Assembly: GCF_004353505.1 (NCBI RefSeq)
Contig: NZ_SMNQ01000013.1
Coordinates: 124,001 to 188,000 of the forward strand
Length of the DNA stretch: 64,000 nt
Reading direction: 5' to 3'
Source: Streptomyces sp. WAC05374
GTDB lineage: Bacteria > Actinomycetota > Actinomycetes > Streptomycetales > Streptomycetaceae
The position numbers were made by a program, and so were the translations under genes. The notes beneath the pieces were generated by a model. It worked only from the letters and a program-made list of their open reading frames with translations, did not search any database and was not told where the DNA came from. This document shows positions 1 through 8,174 of the stretch, piece after piece (the first letter of the stretch is position 1; every line of letters starts with the position of its first letter).

Positions 1-596
1 TGCTCGGCACGGTGGGCGACATCGCCTGCTTCAGCCTCCAGCAGTACAAGCACATCACCGCCGGCGACGGCGGCCTGACCGTCACCGACGACCCGGCCCT
101 CGCCGCCCGGATGCGGCTGTTCATGGACAAGGGCTGGGACCGGACCGAGGGCCGCATCCACCGCACCATGGGCCTGAACTACCGGATGACCGAGCTCGTC
201 GCCGCCGTCGCCCGCGTCCAGCTCACCCGGGTCGCCGATGTCGTCGCCCGCCGCCGCGCGAGCGCCGCCCGCCTCGCGCGGGCCGTCGCCGCCCTGCCCG
301 GGGTGACGATGCCCCGGCGGACCACCGGCCACGCCTGGTGGGTCGTCCCGCTGCTCGTCGACGACAACGAACGGTGGGCCAAGGCCCTGGACGGACTCGG
401 CGTCCCCGCCCTGCCCGGCTACCTGGAGCGGCCGCTGTACGCCAATCCGGCACTGTCCGGCCACCCGCCGGGCCTGTGTCCTCGCGCCGAGCGGCTCATC
501 GACCGTACGTTGCTGGTTCTGCCGTGGAACGAGGGCTACAGCGAGGACGACGTGGACCGCATCGCGCGGGCGCTGGGGAAGGTCGCCGCATCATGA
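1..596 (+). CDS. DegT/DnrJ/EryC1/StrS-type PLP aminotransferase, C-terminal part (5' end outside window)
   Basis: The reading frame is open from the first base (first full codon at 3), so the start lies upstream. The visible ~198 residues match the C-terminal half of PLP-dependent sugar or cyclitol aminotransferases of the DegT/StsC type. The PLP-binding lysine lies in the FSLQQYKHITAGDGG segment (codon at 48-50), followed by the NYRMTEL segment typical of the family. These enzymes move an amino group between glutamate or glutamine and a keto-sugar or keto-cyclitol. The stop overlaps the next gene by 4 nt, so it heads an operon with two amidohydrolase-fold proteins. A second family member lies at 6289-7413 in a mirrored arrangement. 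Substrate unknown. Confidence 0.9.
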   Translation, partial: LGTVGDIACFSLQQYKHITAGDGGLTVTDDPALAARMRLFMDKGWDRTEGRIHRTMGLNYRMTELVAAVARVQLTRVADVVARRRASAARLARAVAALPGVTMPRRTTGHAWWVVPLLVDDNERWAKALDGLGVPALPGYLERPLYANPALSGHPPGLCPRAERLIDRTLLVLPWNEGYSEDDVDRIARALGKVAAS

Positions 597-1351
597 GCGA
601 ATCACCGCACCGGACGTACGCATGGCTCCGGCCCGCCCCGGAGGAACACATCGGCTGGGACGTGGACGTCCTGTACGGCCCCTGGCCCCGCCACCACCGC
701 GACACCGGCCTCGACGAGGTCCGCGCCCACCTTGGCCGCTCACCCGTCGCGGGCGCCCTCGCCCTGTCCACGCGCGGCCCCCTCTTCGACGACGGGGCCG
801 GCAACGCCGAGACCCTCCGCGACCTCGCCGACTGCCCCGAACTCCTCCCCGTCGGCACCGTCGACGTGCGCGACGCGATGACCGCCGAGGACCGGCTCGA
901 CGAACTGGCCGCCGAAGGCGTCCGCTTCCTCAGGCTGTTCACCCTCGAACAGGCGGCCGAGCCCGGCTTCCCCGGCTACCGGCGCGTCGTGAAACTCGCC
1001 ATCGACCGCGGCATGGTGCTGCTCCACGACGGCGACCCACGCCGCTTCGGACCGCCCCTGATGGAGCGCGGCGCGGACGTCGTCTTCCTCGACCTGCACG
1101 CCTACCTGCTCTCCGACTTCCTCCTCATGGCCCGCGACGAACCCGGCTTCAAGGCCACCACCCGCATGCTGTCCGGCCCCGACTCCATCGAACGGGTCAT
1201 CGACGCCGTCGGCCCGCGCCACCTCGTCTTCGGCTCCCGCACCCCCTTCATGGACATCTCACCGCAGACGCTCAAGCTGCGGTACGCCGACATCTCGCCC
1301 GACGACCGCGCCGCCATCGCCACCAAGAACGTCGAGGAGCTGCTCGCCTGA
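593..1351 (+). CDS. Degenerate amidohydrolase-fold protein (metal ligands lost)
   Basis: The 252-residue protein starts at an ATG overlapping the upstream stop (ATGA). Its size and late motifs (LVFGS near the C-terminus, then a final KNVEELL helix) match the amidohydrolase-2 (TIM-barrel) family, like the next gene. The N-terminal HxH that binds metal is absent. The aspartate of the usual FG(S/T)D motif is replaced by arginine (FGSRTPF). It is therefore probably a non-catalytic partner, or an enzyme of changed chemistry. It is translationally coupled to the intact homologue at 1351-2109, which suggests a heteromeric pair. Family assignment rests on overall pattern and is moderately sure; function is inferred. 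Confidence 0.75.
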   Translation: MSESPHRTYAWLRPAPEEHIGWDVDVLYGPWPRHHRDTGLDEVRAHLGRSPVAGALALSTRGPLFDDGAGNAETLRDLADCPELLPVGTVDVRDAMTAEDRLDELAAEGVRFLRLFTLEQAAEPGFPGYRRVVKLAIDRGMVLLHDGDPRRFGPPLMERGADVVFLDLHAYLLSDFLLMARDEPGFKATTRMLSGPDSIERVIDAVGPRHLVFGSRTPFMDISPQTLKLRYADISPDDRAAIATKNVEELLA

Positions 1352-2109
1352 TGCCGATCATCGATGTGCACGCCCACGTGGGCCGCTGGCAGTTCCACCT
1401 GACGACCGGCGACGCCGACACCAACCTCGCCCAGATGGACCGCTACGGCATCGACCTCCAGATCGTGTCGGCGTCCGAGGCGGTGGTGTACGACGCCGTC
1501 GCCGGCAACGCCGCCCTCCGCGAGGCCCTCGAGACCCGCCCGCGGCTCCACGGGTACGCCGTCGTCAACCCCAACCGCATCGAGGAGAGCGCCGCCGACC
1601 TCGCCCGCTGCCTGGACACCGGCCGCTTCGTCGGCGCCAAGATCCACACCCACTACCCGGGACGGCTGCCCGGCTGCCGCGAGATGGCCGAGGCCTTCGA
1701 CGTGGTCGCCGAGGCCGGCGTACCGCTGCTCCTGCACACCTGGGGGCGCGAGGTCACCCTGCTGCCCGAACTCGTCGGGGCCCGGCCCGGACTGCGCGTG
1801 ATCATGGGCCACGCGGGCGGCGACGCCTGGCGCGAGGCGGCCCACGCCGCGGCCGCCTGCGACCGCCTCTACCTGGAGCACTGCCGCACGGCCACGGACG
1901 CGGGCCGCATCGCGTACGCCCGCGAGGCCGGAGTGCCCGTCGAACGGATGCTGTTCGGCACCGACGCGACACTCATCGACCCCTGCGTGTCCCTCGGCGT
2001 GATCCGGGACGCGCGGTTCACGGAGGAAGAGCTGGAACGAGTGCTGTGGCGCAACGCGGCGGAGCTGTTCGGCCTGAAGGTCGGCACCGCACTGCCGCCG
2101 GTCGTGTGA
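1351..2109 (+). CDS. Amidohydrolase-2 family metal-dependent hydrolase or decarboxylase
   Basis: 252 residues; the ATG shares its A with the preceding TGA. All classic ligands are visible: HAH at residues 7-9, the LLLHTWG histidine in mid-barrel, the MGHAGGD histidine and the FGTDAT aspartate near residue 210. The family includes hydrolases, lactonases and ACMSD-type decarboxylases, so the exact reaction cannot be named. It lies in an operon with an aminotransferase, a degenerate sister protein and a secreted beta-propeller protein 37 nt downstream. The equivalent intact enzyme of the facing operon is at 7410-8174. Confidence 0.87.
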   Translation: MPIIDVHAHVGRWQFHLTTGDADTNLAQMDRYGIDLQIVSASEAVVYDAVAGNAALREALETRPRLHGYAVVNPNRIEESAADLARCLDTGRFVGAKIHTHYPGRLPGCREMAEAFDVVAEAGVPLLLHTWGREVTLLPELVGARPGLRVIMGHAGGDAWREAAHAAAACDRLYLEHCRTATDAGRIAYAREAGVPVERMLFGTDATLIDPCVSLGVIRDARFTEEELERVLWRNAAELFGLKVGTALPPVV

Positions 2110-2146
2110 GGCGAGCCGAACCACCACCGGAACAGGAGAGGGACGC

Positions 2147-4228
2147 ATGGAACGCAGGCGACTGCTCAACGCCGGAGCCGGGTTCAGCCTGGCGGCAGTG
2201 GCGGGACAGACCATCACCCCGGGCGCGGCGCACGCCGCCACGACACCCGCGGCCACCACCGCACCGGCGGACGGCGGGACCACCACGGCCGGGCACCGCT
2301 GCTCCGGCACCCCGGTGTCCACCTTCGGCACCGCCTCCCTGACGGCGGCCATCGTCGGCACCACGGTCCTCGGCGACCACGCCTACGTCGTCGCCCGCGG
2401 CCAGAACCCCACCCTCGTCGGCGAGATCGACCTGACGACGAGAAGACTCGGCCGGACCTTCCGGCTCGACCGCGGCGACGGCGGCTGGGCCGCCACCGTC
2501 TCCGGCGGCCAGGTGTACATCGGGACCTACCCCTTCCCCGACATCCACCGCATCGACCCCACCACCGGCACCGTCACCCGCATCGGCACCATCGGCCCGG
2601 CCGGCGGCTTCGTCTGGTGCCTCACCACCGCCCCCGACGGCACGGTGTACGCGGGCACCAGCCCGCGCGGCGAGGTGTGGGAGTACAAGCCCCAGACCGG
2701 CACGCTGCGCAACCTCGGCGGAGCCATGGCCGGCGAACAGTACGTCCGCGCCATCGCCGCCGACGACCGGTACGTCTACGCCGGCACCCTGCCGCGCGGC
2801 TTCATCGTCGCGTACGACCGGACCACCGGCGTCAAACGGAGCATCACCCCCACCCCGTACGGCGGCGCGTCCGCCCTCCTCGCACGCGGCGGCCGGGTCT
2901 ACGGTTCCTTCGGCAGGTCCATCGTCGACCTGGCCCCCGACGGCAGTGACGCCAAGGTCATCCCCATCCCCGCCCCCGAGCGCATCGCCGACGCCATGAC
3001 CGTCACCGCCGACGGCACCCTCTACTGCGTCGGCCGCCCCAGTGGCACCGTCTACCGGCGCGACGGCGACACCCTCGTCAAGGTCGCCGCCCCCGCCACC
3101 GGCGATGAACACCGCGCCCTCGTCCCCCTCCCCGACGGCAAGATGCTCGGCGCCGTGGGCAGCGGCCGGCTGTGGTGGCTCGACCTGCCGACCGGGAAGG
3201 CCGAGATCACCGAGCTGATCGACATCGGCCTGTCCGGCCCCGACCCCGTCCAGTCCATCGCGTACGAGTCCGGCGGCACCGTCCACGTCGGCGGCCACTA
3301 CTCCCTGACCACCCACCGGCCCGCCCACGGAACGTCCCAGCGGATCAGGATCCCCGGAGAGCCCAAGACGCTCCGGGCGATCGGCGGCAAGGTGTACGCG
3401 GCGATGTACCCCAGCACCGAGTTCCTGGAGATCGACCCCCGCCGCGGCAAGGTCCGCTCCATGGGCTTCATCGAGAACGAGCAGCAACGCCCCACCGACA
3501 TGGCGTACGTGCCCGAGGCCGACCTCCTGCTGGTGGCCAGCGCGCCCCCGGCCGGCGGCCTCAAGGGCGCCCTCACCCTCGTGGAGCGCTCACGCGGCAG
3601 GCTCACCGTCCACAAGGACGTCATCACCGACCAGAGCGTGATGTCCGTCGCCGTCGACGACCGGATCGGCCACCGCACCGCGTACCTCGCCGGCGACACC
3701 TGGGGCGGCGGCAGCGTCACCCCGACCCGGCCCAACGCCACCATCGTCGCCTACGACCTGCGCCGCCGCACCGTCCTGTGGGAGGCCACCCCCGTCCCCG
3801 GCAACGCCAGCCTCCAGCACATCGAAGTGCACCGGGGCATCCTCTACGGCGTCTACAAACGGCAGTCGGGCAACTGGTTCGCCATGGACCTCGAGACCCG
3901 GACCGTCCTCAGGACCGGCAAGCTCCCCAGCTACGGCGAGATCAGCGTCCACTTCGGCCAGGTCTACGCCTCGGTGTTCGGCGGCTCCGTCTACCGGCTC
4001 GGGCCCCTCGGAACCGGGGACGACGAGGCCGAGCTCGTCCTCGGCGGCCTCGGCGACGGCTGGTACAACCCGCCGCAACTGGCCTGGGAACGCGCCACCT
4101 GGCACGCCTGGGGCGTCGCCACCCGCGCCCTCGCCCGCCTGCGGCTCGACCCCCTGTGCCCCTCGGGCACCCCCTCCCAGATCACCGCCCAGTACGAGGC
4201 CGTCCTCAAGGGCCTGCTCGCCAACTGA
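2147..4228 (+). CDS. Secreted beta-propeller protein, probable Tat export
   Basis: 693 residues. The ATG follows an AGGAGAGGG ribosome site. The N-terminus carries consecutive arginines (MERRRLLNAG) and a hydrophobic stretch ending near AHAA at about residue 28, which looks like a Tat signal. The rest is built of repeated blades of the form VYxGTxPxGxxxxYDxxTG, as in PQQ/NHL-like propellers and virginiamycin-B-lyase-like proteins. No catalytic motif is recognised. It follows the aminotransferase-amidohydrolase genes by 37 nt and is probably in the same operon. It may bind or cleave the extracellular form of the substrate taken up by the ABC importer at 8875-12016; that role is inference. Confidence 0.8.
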   Translation: MERRRLLNAGAGFSLAAVAGQTITPGAAHAATTPAATTAPADGGTTTAGHRCSGTPVSTFGTASLTAAIVGTTVLGDHAYVVARGQNPTLVGEIDLTTRRLGRTFRLDRGDGGWAATVSGGQVYIGTYPFPDIHRIDPTTGTVTRIGTIGPAGGFVWCLTTAPDGTVYAGTSPRGEVWEYKPQTGTLRNLGGAMAGEQYVRAIAADDRYVYAGTLPRGFIVAYDRTTGVKRSITPTPYGGASALLARGGRVYGSFGRSIVDLAPDGSDAKVIPIPAPERIADAMTVTADGTLYCVGRPSGTVYRRDGDTLVKVAAPATGDEHRALVPLPDGKMLGAVGSGRLWWLDLPTGKAEITELIDIGLSGPDPVQSIAYESGGTVHVGGHYSLTTHRPAHGTSQRIRIPGEPKTLRAIGGKVYAAMYPSTEFLEIDPRRGKVRSMGFIENEQQRPTDMAYVPEADLLLVASAPPAGGLKGALTLVERSRGRLTVHKDVITDQSVMSVAVDDRIGHRTAYLAGDTWGGGSVTPTRPNATIVAYDLRRRTVLWEATPVPGNASLQHIEVHRGILYGVYKRQSGNWFAMDLETRTVLRTGKLPSYGEISVHFGQVYASVFGGSVYRLGPLGTGDDEAELVLGGLGDGWYNPPQLAWERATWHAWGVATRALARLRLDPLCPSGTPSQITAQYEAVLKGLLAN

Positions 4229-4273
4229 CGGACAAGTGGCGTGCCCCGGCGAGCACCCGCCGGGGCACACCCT

Positions 4274-5233
4274 TCAGGCGTCCTCCTTGGCCAGCGCCTC
4301 CAGGCACTCGACGACCGCCCGCCGCTCCGACGCCGGCAGCTCCGGCCCGAACGGGTCGTGCGCGGCCTCCTCCGGAACCAGGCCCTCCCACACCGCCGCC
4401 CACAGCATCCGCTGCACATAACCCTCGATGGGCGCGAGGAACGTCGCCTCCGCGAACCGGTCCAGCCGCGCCGAGGCCCGTACGAACCGCCCGTGATCGC
4501 CCGCCCGCCACGCCTCCAGGACCGCCACCGTCAGCGGCACCCGGGCCGCCGCGATCCCCACCAGCGCCGCATCCGCGCCCCACATCAGCGACGGCCCGAA
4601 CATCCGGTCCTCACCGGTGATGACGAGCCGGCCGCTCCGCCGCGCCACCCGGATGGCGTCCTGGCAGGCCATCGCCCGGTCCAGTGTGGCCAGCTTGATG
4701 CCCACCGCCGACGGCAGCCCCAGCAGCCGCTCCACCAGCCCCGGCGGATACGGATACCCGCCCGCCTCCCCGTGCAGGAAGAACCCCACCACCGGCAGAC
4801 CGCTCGCCGCGGCCACCCGCTCGTGCAGCGCCACCGCCGCGCCGTCGTCCCCGTCCAACTGCGCCAGCGGATACACCATCACCGCGTCCGCGCCGCCCTC
4901 CGCGGCCGCAACCGCCATCGCCACCGTCGCGTCGACCGCCTCGTTCAGGCCCACCGCCCCGGCCGCACGCGGCACCCCGACCCCCGCCACCACCGGCGCG
5001 CCGACGGCCTCCCGCCACACCGCCAGGACCCGGCGCCGGTCCTCCTCCGACAGGTACAGCCCGCGCCCCGTATGGGCCCACACCGCCACCCCGCCGATCC
5101 GCTCCGCCGCGATCCGCTCCGCATACCCGCGCAGCGCCCCGAAGTCCACAACCCCGGCCGCGTCCATCGGGGTTGCCACAGCCGGCAGGACGGTCCCGCG
5201 CAACCGCCGTACCAGGGCCTCAGAAGCCGACAT
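4274..5233 (-). CDS. Dihydrodipicolinate synthase/N-acetylneuraminate lyase (DapA) family protein
   Basis: 319 residues from the ATG at 5233; the frame is open further upstream, but a longer form would run through the palindromic control region. The DapA fold is shown by LVRRLRGTVLPAVATPM at the start and the Schiff-base lysine in AVGIKLATLD. The usual catalytic tyrosine of the YN(x)P motif appears to be phenylalanine (VVGFFLHG), and the T-T-G-E loop is altered (HTGRGLYLS). It may therefore be a divergent aldolase or dehydratase for an acidic sugar-like substrate. It is transcribed divergently from the LLM oxidoreductase at 5331 across a perfect 24-bp palindrome, so the two are probably co-regulated. 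Confidence 0.85.
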   Translation of the reverse strand: MSASEALVRRLRGTVLPAVATPMDAAGVVDFGALRGYAERIAAERIGGVAVWAHTGRGLYLSEEDRRRVLAVWREAVGAPVVAGVGVPRAAGAVGLNEAVDATVAMAVAAAEGGADAVMVYPLAQLDGDDGAAVALHERVAAASGLPVVGFFLHGEAGGYPYPPGLVERLLGLPSAVGIKLATLDRAMACQDAIRVARRSGRLVITGEDRMFGPSLMWGADAALVGIAAARVPLTVAVLEAWRAGDHGRFVRASARLDRFAEATFLAPIEGYVQRMLWAAVWEGLVPEEAAHDPFGPELPASERRAVVECLEALAKEDA

Positions 5234-5274
5234 GGGCGTGCTCCCGTCTGTCGCGGTCGTCGCCGACACGCTAG

Positions 5275-5298
5275 CCTTTACGGTCCGGACCGTAAAGG
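5275..5298. promoter_or_regulatory. Perfect 24-bp palindrome, probable operator of divergent genes
   Basis: Arms CCTTTACGGTCC and GGACCGTAAAGG meet with no spacer. It sits midway in the 97-bp gap between the divergent DapA-type gene (start 5233) and the LLM gene (start 5331). The short TTTACGGTCC arm resembles sites of FadR/GntR-type or TetR-type repressors. The cognate regulator is not in the window and may lie left of base 1. Confidence 0.75.
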
Positions 5299-5330
5299 AA
5301 GTCCTCAGTCCGAAACGGAAGGGCGCTCCC

Positions 5331-6299
5331 ATGCGACTCGGCCTGTACGTCAACCTCTACGCCGACCGGGCCGACCGGCCGCGCCTCGCCGACGCCGTCG
5401 AACAGGTGCGCCTCGCCGAACAGGCCGGATTCTCCTGGGCCGTCCTCGGCGAACGGCACCTGCACCGGCCCGGCTACCACGAGGCGCTCACCTCACTGGC
5501 GTACCTCGCCGCCCACACCGACCGGATCGGCCTGGCGACCGCCGGCCTCATCGCGCCCGTCCACCACCCCGTGGCGCTGGCCGAGACGCTCGCCCACATC
5601 GACGTCCTCTCCGGCGGCCGGCTCACCGCCGGATTCGTCCTCGGCTACCGCCCCGAGGAGTTCGCGCTCTACGGCACCCGGCCCCAGGAACGCGTGTCGC
5701 GCTTCGAGGAGTGCCTGGAGCTGCTCACCCGGCTGTGGACCGAGGACAAGGTCACCCACCAGGGCCGCCGGTACCGGGTTCAGGACGCCTTCCTCTCACC
5801 CCGGCCCGTCCAGCGGCCCCGGCCCCTGATCTGGAACGGCGGCCGCGTCCCCGCCGCCCTGGAGCGCACCGCCTGGTCGTGCGACGGCTGGACGACCTCG
5901 TTCAACGAGACGGACGAGGAACTGCCCAAGAAGATCGCCCTCTACCGCTCCTGCCCGCGCGGCCCGCGCTCGCTGGGCGCCGAGGTCATCGTCTGCCGCG
6001 AGGGGTACGCCGCCCGCACGAGCGCCGAGGCCCGCACCGCCCTCGAGGGCCCGCTGCGCGGGCTGTACGACGCCTACGGCGACTGGAAGCGCACCTCCGC
6101 CGACGCCGCCCGCTACGCCCAGCCCTGGGAGGACATCGCCGCCCGCTCGGTCATCGGTTCGACCGCCCAGTGCGCCGAACGGATCGCCCGCTACGAGGAG
6201 ATGGGCGCCGACGGGATCGTCCTGCGCGTCCAGCCGCCCGGCATGCCCCAGGCGGACGCGCTGCGGGCGATCGAGGCGTTCGGCGCGCTCACCGCGTGA
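5331..6299 (+). CDS. LLM-class flavin-dependent oxidoreductase
   Basis: 322 residues, starting at the first ATG after the palindrome, with the typical luciferase-like opening MRLGLYVNLYADRAD. Family marks include LAEQAGFSWAVLGERHLH, the LSGGRLTAGFVLGYRPEEF block and the C-terminal GST-x-x-CAERIARYEEMGADGI region that binds the flavin phosphate. It is likely a monooxygenase or dehydrogenase using FMN or F420. The 3' end overlaps the convergent aminotransferase gene by 11 nt. By context it belongs to the 1-12016 locus; substrate unknown. Confidence 0.88.
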   Translation: MRLGLYVNLYADRADRPRLADAVEQVRLAEQAGFSWAVLGERHLHRPGYHEALTSLAYLAAHTDRIGLATAGLIAPVHHPVALAETLAHIDVLSGGRLTAGFVLGYRPEEFALYGTRPQERVSRFEECLELLTRLWTEDKVTHQGRRYRVQDAFLSPRPVQRPRPLIWNGGRVPAALERTAWSCDGWTTSFNETDEELPKKIALYRSCPRGPRSLGAEVIVCREGYAARTSAEARTALEGPLRGLYDAYGDWKRTSADAARYAQPWEDIAARSVIGSTAQCAERIARYEEMGADGIVLRVQPPGMPQADALRAIEAFGALTA

Positions 6300-7413
6300 C
6301 GCGTCGCCGCCGCACCGCCCGGGCGGCGTCGGCGACGTACGCCATCGCCGCCTCACCCGCCATCAGCATCGGCTGCCGCACCCACACCACGCCCTCCTCC
6401 GCCGCCTCCGCGACCGGGCACGGCGCCGCGGAGCCCACGTACGGCACACGGCTCAGCGAGCGGTAACCGGACTCCAGCGGCACCCCCTCGGCGGCCATCG
6501 CGGCCAGGAACTCCGCCTTGGGACGGCCCCCGAAGGCCCCCGGGTCGTACCGCAGCATCGCCAGGTGCCAGGTGTGGCGCGTCGTCCCGGGCGGCGCGGG
6601 CACCAGGTCCAGGCCCGGTACGCCGTCCAGGGCCCCGGCGAGCGCGTCGGCGGCGCGCGCACGGCGGTCGATCCAGTCGTCGAGCCGGTCGAGCTGCGGG
6701 CCCAGCAGCGCCGCCTGGAACTCGGTCATCCGCAGGTTCCAGCCCAGCCCCGGGTGGTCGTACCAGCCGCCGCCGGGGCTGCGGCCCACGTTGTGCAGCG
6801 ACCACACCCGCTCGTACAGCGCCCGGTCACCGGTCACCACGATGCCGCCCTCCCCGGCGGTCATCGCCTTGCCGGACTGGAAGCTGAAGCAGGCCACGTC
6901 CCCGAGCGAGCCCGCCGGCCGGCCGTGCCGCGCCGCCCCGTGGGCCTGCGCCGCGTCCTCCACCACCGGCAGCCCGAGGGACCGCAGCGCATCCACGTCG
7001 GCGGGCGCCCCGCCCAGGTGCACCGCCATCACCGCCCGGGTCCGCGGCCCGATCACCGCCCGCACGGCCGCCGGGTCCAGGTGCAGCGTGTCCTCCGTGA
7101 CATCGGCGGCGACCGGGACCGCACCGGCCAGCACCACGGCCGTCGCACTCGCCACGAACGTGTACGCCGGCACCACCACCTCGTCGCCCGGACCGGCACC
7201 GAGCGCGCGCAGCGCCAGGAACAGCGCGACCGTGCCGTTGACGGTGCACACCCCGTGGGCGGCACCGCAGCGCCGCGCGAACGCCGTCGCGAACTCCTCG
7301 GTCACCGTGCCGCCGGTGGCCCCCCACCGGCCGCTGTCCAGGACCCGCAGCAGGGCGCGCCGCTGCTCCTCGGTCGGGGGCGGCGGCCAGGAGGGCCACA
7401 GGGGACGGCTCAC
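6289..7413 (-). CDS. DegT/DnrJ/EryC1/StrS-type PLP aminotransferase
   Basis: 374 residues. The GTG start at 7413 overlaps the upstream TGA (GTGA). Motifs are the N-terminal GRWGATGG, VNGTVALFLALRA, PAYTFVASA, the PLP-phosphate EDAAQAHGA and the catalytic lysine in FSFQSGKAMTAGEGG. The sequence is closest in feel to scyllo-inosose/AHBA-type aminotransferases. It is the last gene of a six-gene operon starting at 12016 and is a paralogue of the partial gene at 1-596. Its chemistry could run as a transaminase in biosynthesis or as removal of an amino group in catabolism; the importer in the same operon favours the latter. Confidence 0.92.
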   Translation of the reverse strand: MSRPLWPSWPPPPTEEQRRALLRVLDSGRWGATGGTVTEEFATAFARRCGAAHGVCTVNGTVALFLALRALGAGPGDEVVVPAYTFVASATAVVLAGAVPVAADVTEDTLHLDPAAVRAVIGPRTRAVMAVHLGGAPADVDALRSLGLPVVEDAAQAHGAARHGRPAGSLGDVACFSFQSGKAMTAGEGGIVVTGDRALYERVWSLHNVGRSPGGGWYDHPGLGWNLRMTEFQAALLGPQLDRLDDWIDRRARAADALAGALDGVPGLDLVPAPPGTTRHTWHLAMLRYDPGAFGGRPKAEFLAAMAAEGVPLESGYRSLSRVPYVGSAAPCPVAEAAEEGVVWVRQPMLMAGEAAMAYVADAARAVRRRRVTR

Positions 7414-8174
7414 CCGGCGGCCTTGAGCAGCCGGTCCATCGTGCCGTGCAGGACCTGCTCCCGGTCCGTGTCGGGGAGGCCGGCGAGCAGCACCCGGCCC
7501 AGCCCGGTCCGCAGGTCCAGGAAGACGGCGTCCGAGCCGAACGCCACCCGGTCCGCCCCGATCCCGGCGACCATCCGGCGGAGGTGGCGTGCCGTCATCC
7601 GGGACCCGCACGTCTCCAGCACCAGGTCGGGGCAGCGCTCGGCGGCCTCCATGGCGGGGCCCAGGCCCTGCGGGAACAGCCCCGCGTGGCCCATCAGCAG
7701 CGGCACGCCGGGGTGACGGGGTGAGACGGCCGCGAAGTGGCGGGCGTCGGACCAGGGGCTGCCGTGCTGGCTGTGCGCGAGGACGGGCCGCCGGTGTCCG
7801 GCCGCCGCCTCGAACGCGGGCGTGTACGCCCGGTCGTCGAGCGCCGTCTCGTGGACCTCGGGGTGGAGCTTGACGCCGATGACGCCGGGCACGGCCAGCA
7901 GGTCCCGCAGCCGCTCGGGTGCCTCCGGGTCGTGCGGCTGGTACACGGCCCAGCCGAGCAGCCGGCCGGGGTGGGCGCCAAGGGCCTCGAGCAGCAGGGC
8001 GTTGCCGGCGCGGGCGTCGGGCCCCACCGCCAGCAGGTGCGACACGCACGCGGTGGCGACACCGCAGCGGTCCATCATGTCCACCAGGCTCTGTGCCGAA
8101 CCGTCCGGGATGGCGAACGCCGGCCACCGCCCGATGTGGCCGTGCGCGTCGATGACGTCCATGGCCCGGCTCAC
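7410..8174 (-). CDS. Amidohydrolase-2 family metal-dependent hydrolase or decarboxylase
   Basis: 254 residues from the GTG at 8174, which overlaps the upstream TGA; an ATG four codons later (MDVIDAHGHIG) is an alternative start. Metal ligands are complete: HGH near residues 11-13, histidines in LAHSQHG and MGHAGLF, and the FGSDAVF aspartate near the C-terminus. It is the intact member of a pair with the degenerate protein at 8171-8878, matching the arrangement at 593-2109. It is tightly coupled with the sugar importer and the aminotransferase, so it should act on an imported compound. Reaction unknown. Confidence 0.88.
   Translation of the reverse strand: MSRAMDVIDAHGHIGRWPAFAIPDGSAQSLVDMMDRCGVATACVSHLLAVGPDARAGNALLLEALGAHPGRLLGWAVYQPHDPEAPERLRDLLAVPGVIGVKLHPEVHETALDDRAYTPAFEAAAGHRRPVLAHSQHGSPWSDARHFAAVSPRHPGVPLLMGHAGLFPQGLGPAMEAAERCPDLVLETCGSRMTARHLRRMVAGIGADRVAFGSDAVFLDLRTGLGRVLLAGLPDTDREQVLHGTMDRLLKAAG

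Noticed and set aside
5234..5353. N-terminal extension of the DapA-type gene up to 5353
   Set aside because: It would cross the 24-bp palindrome and the start of the divergent LLM gene. The ATG at 5233 begins right before the conserved domain.
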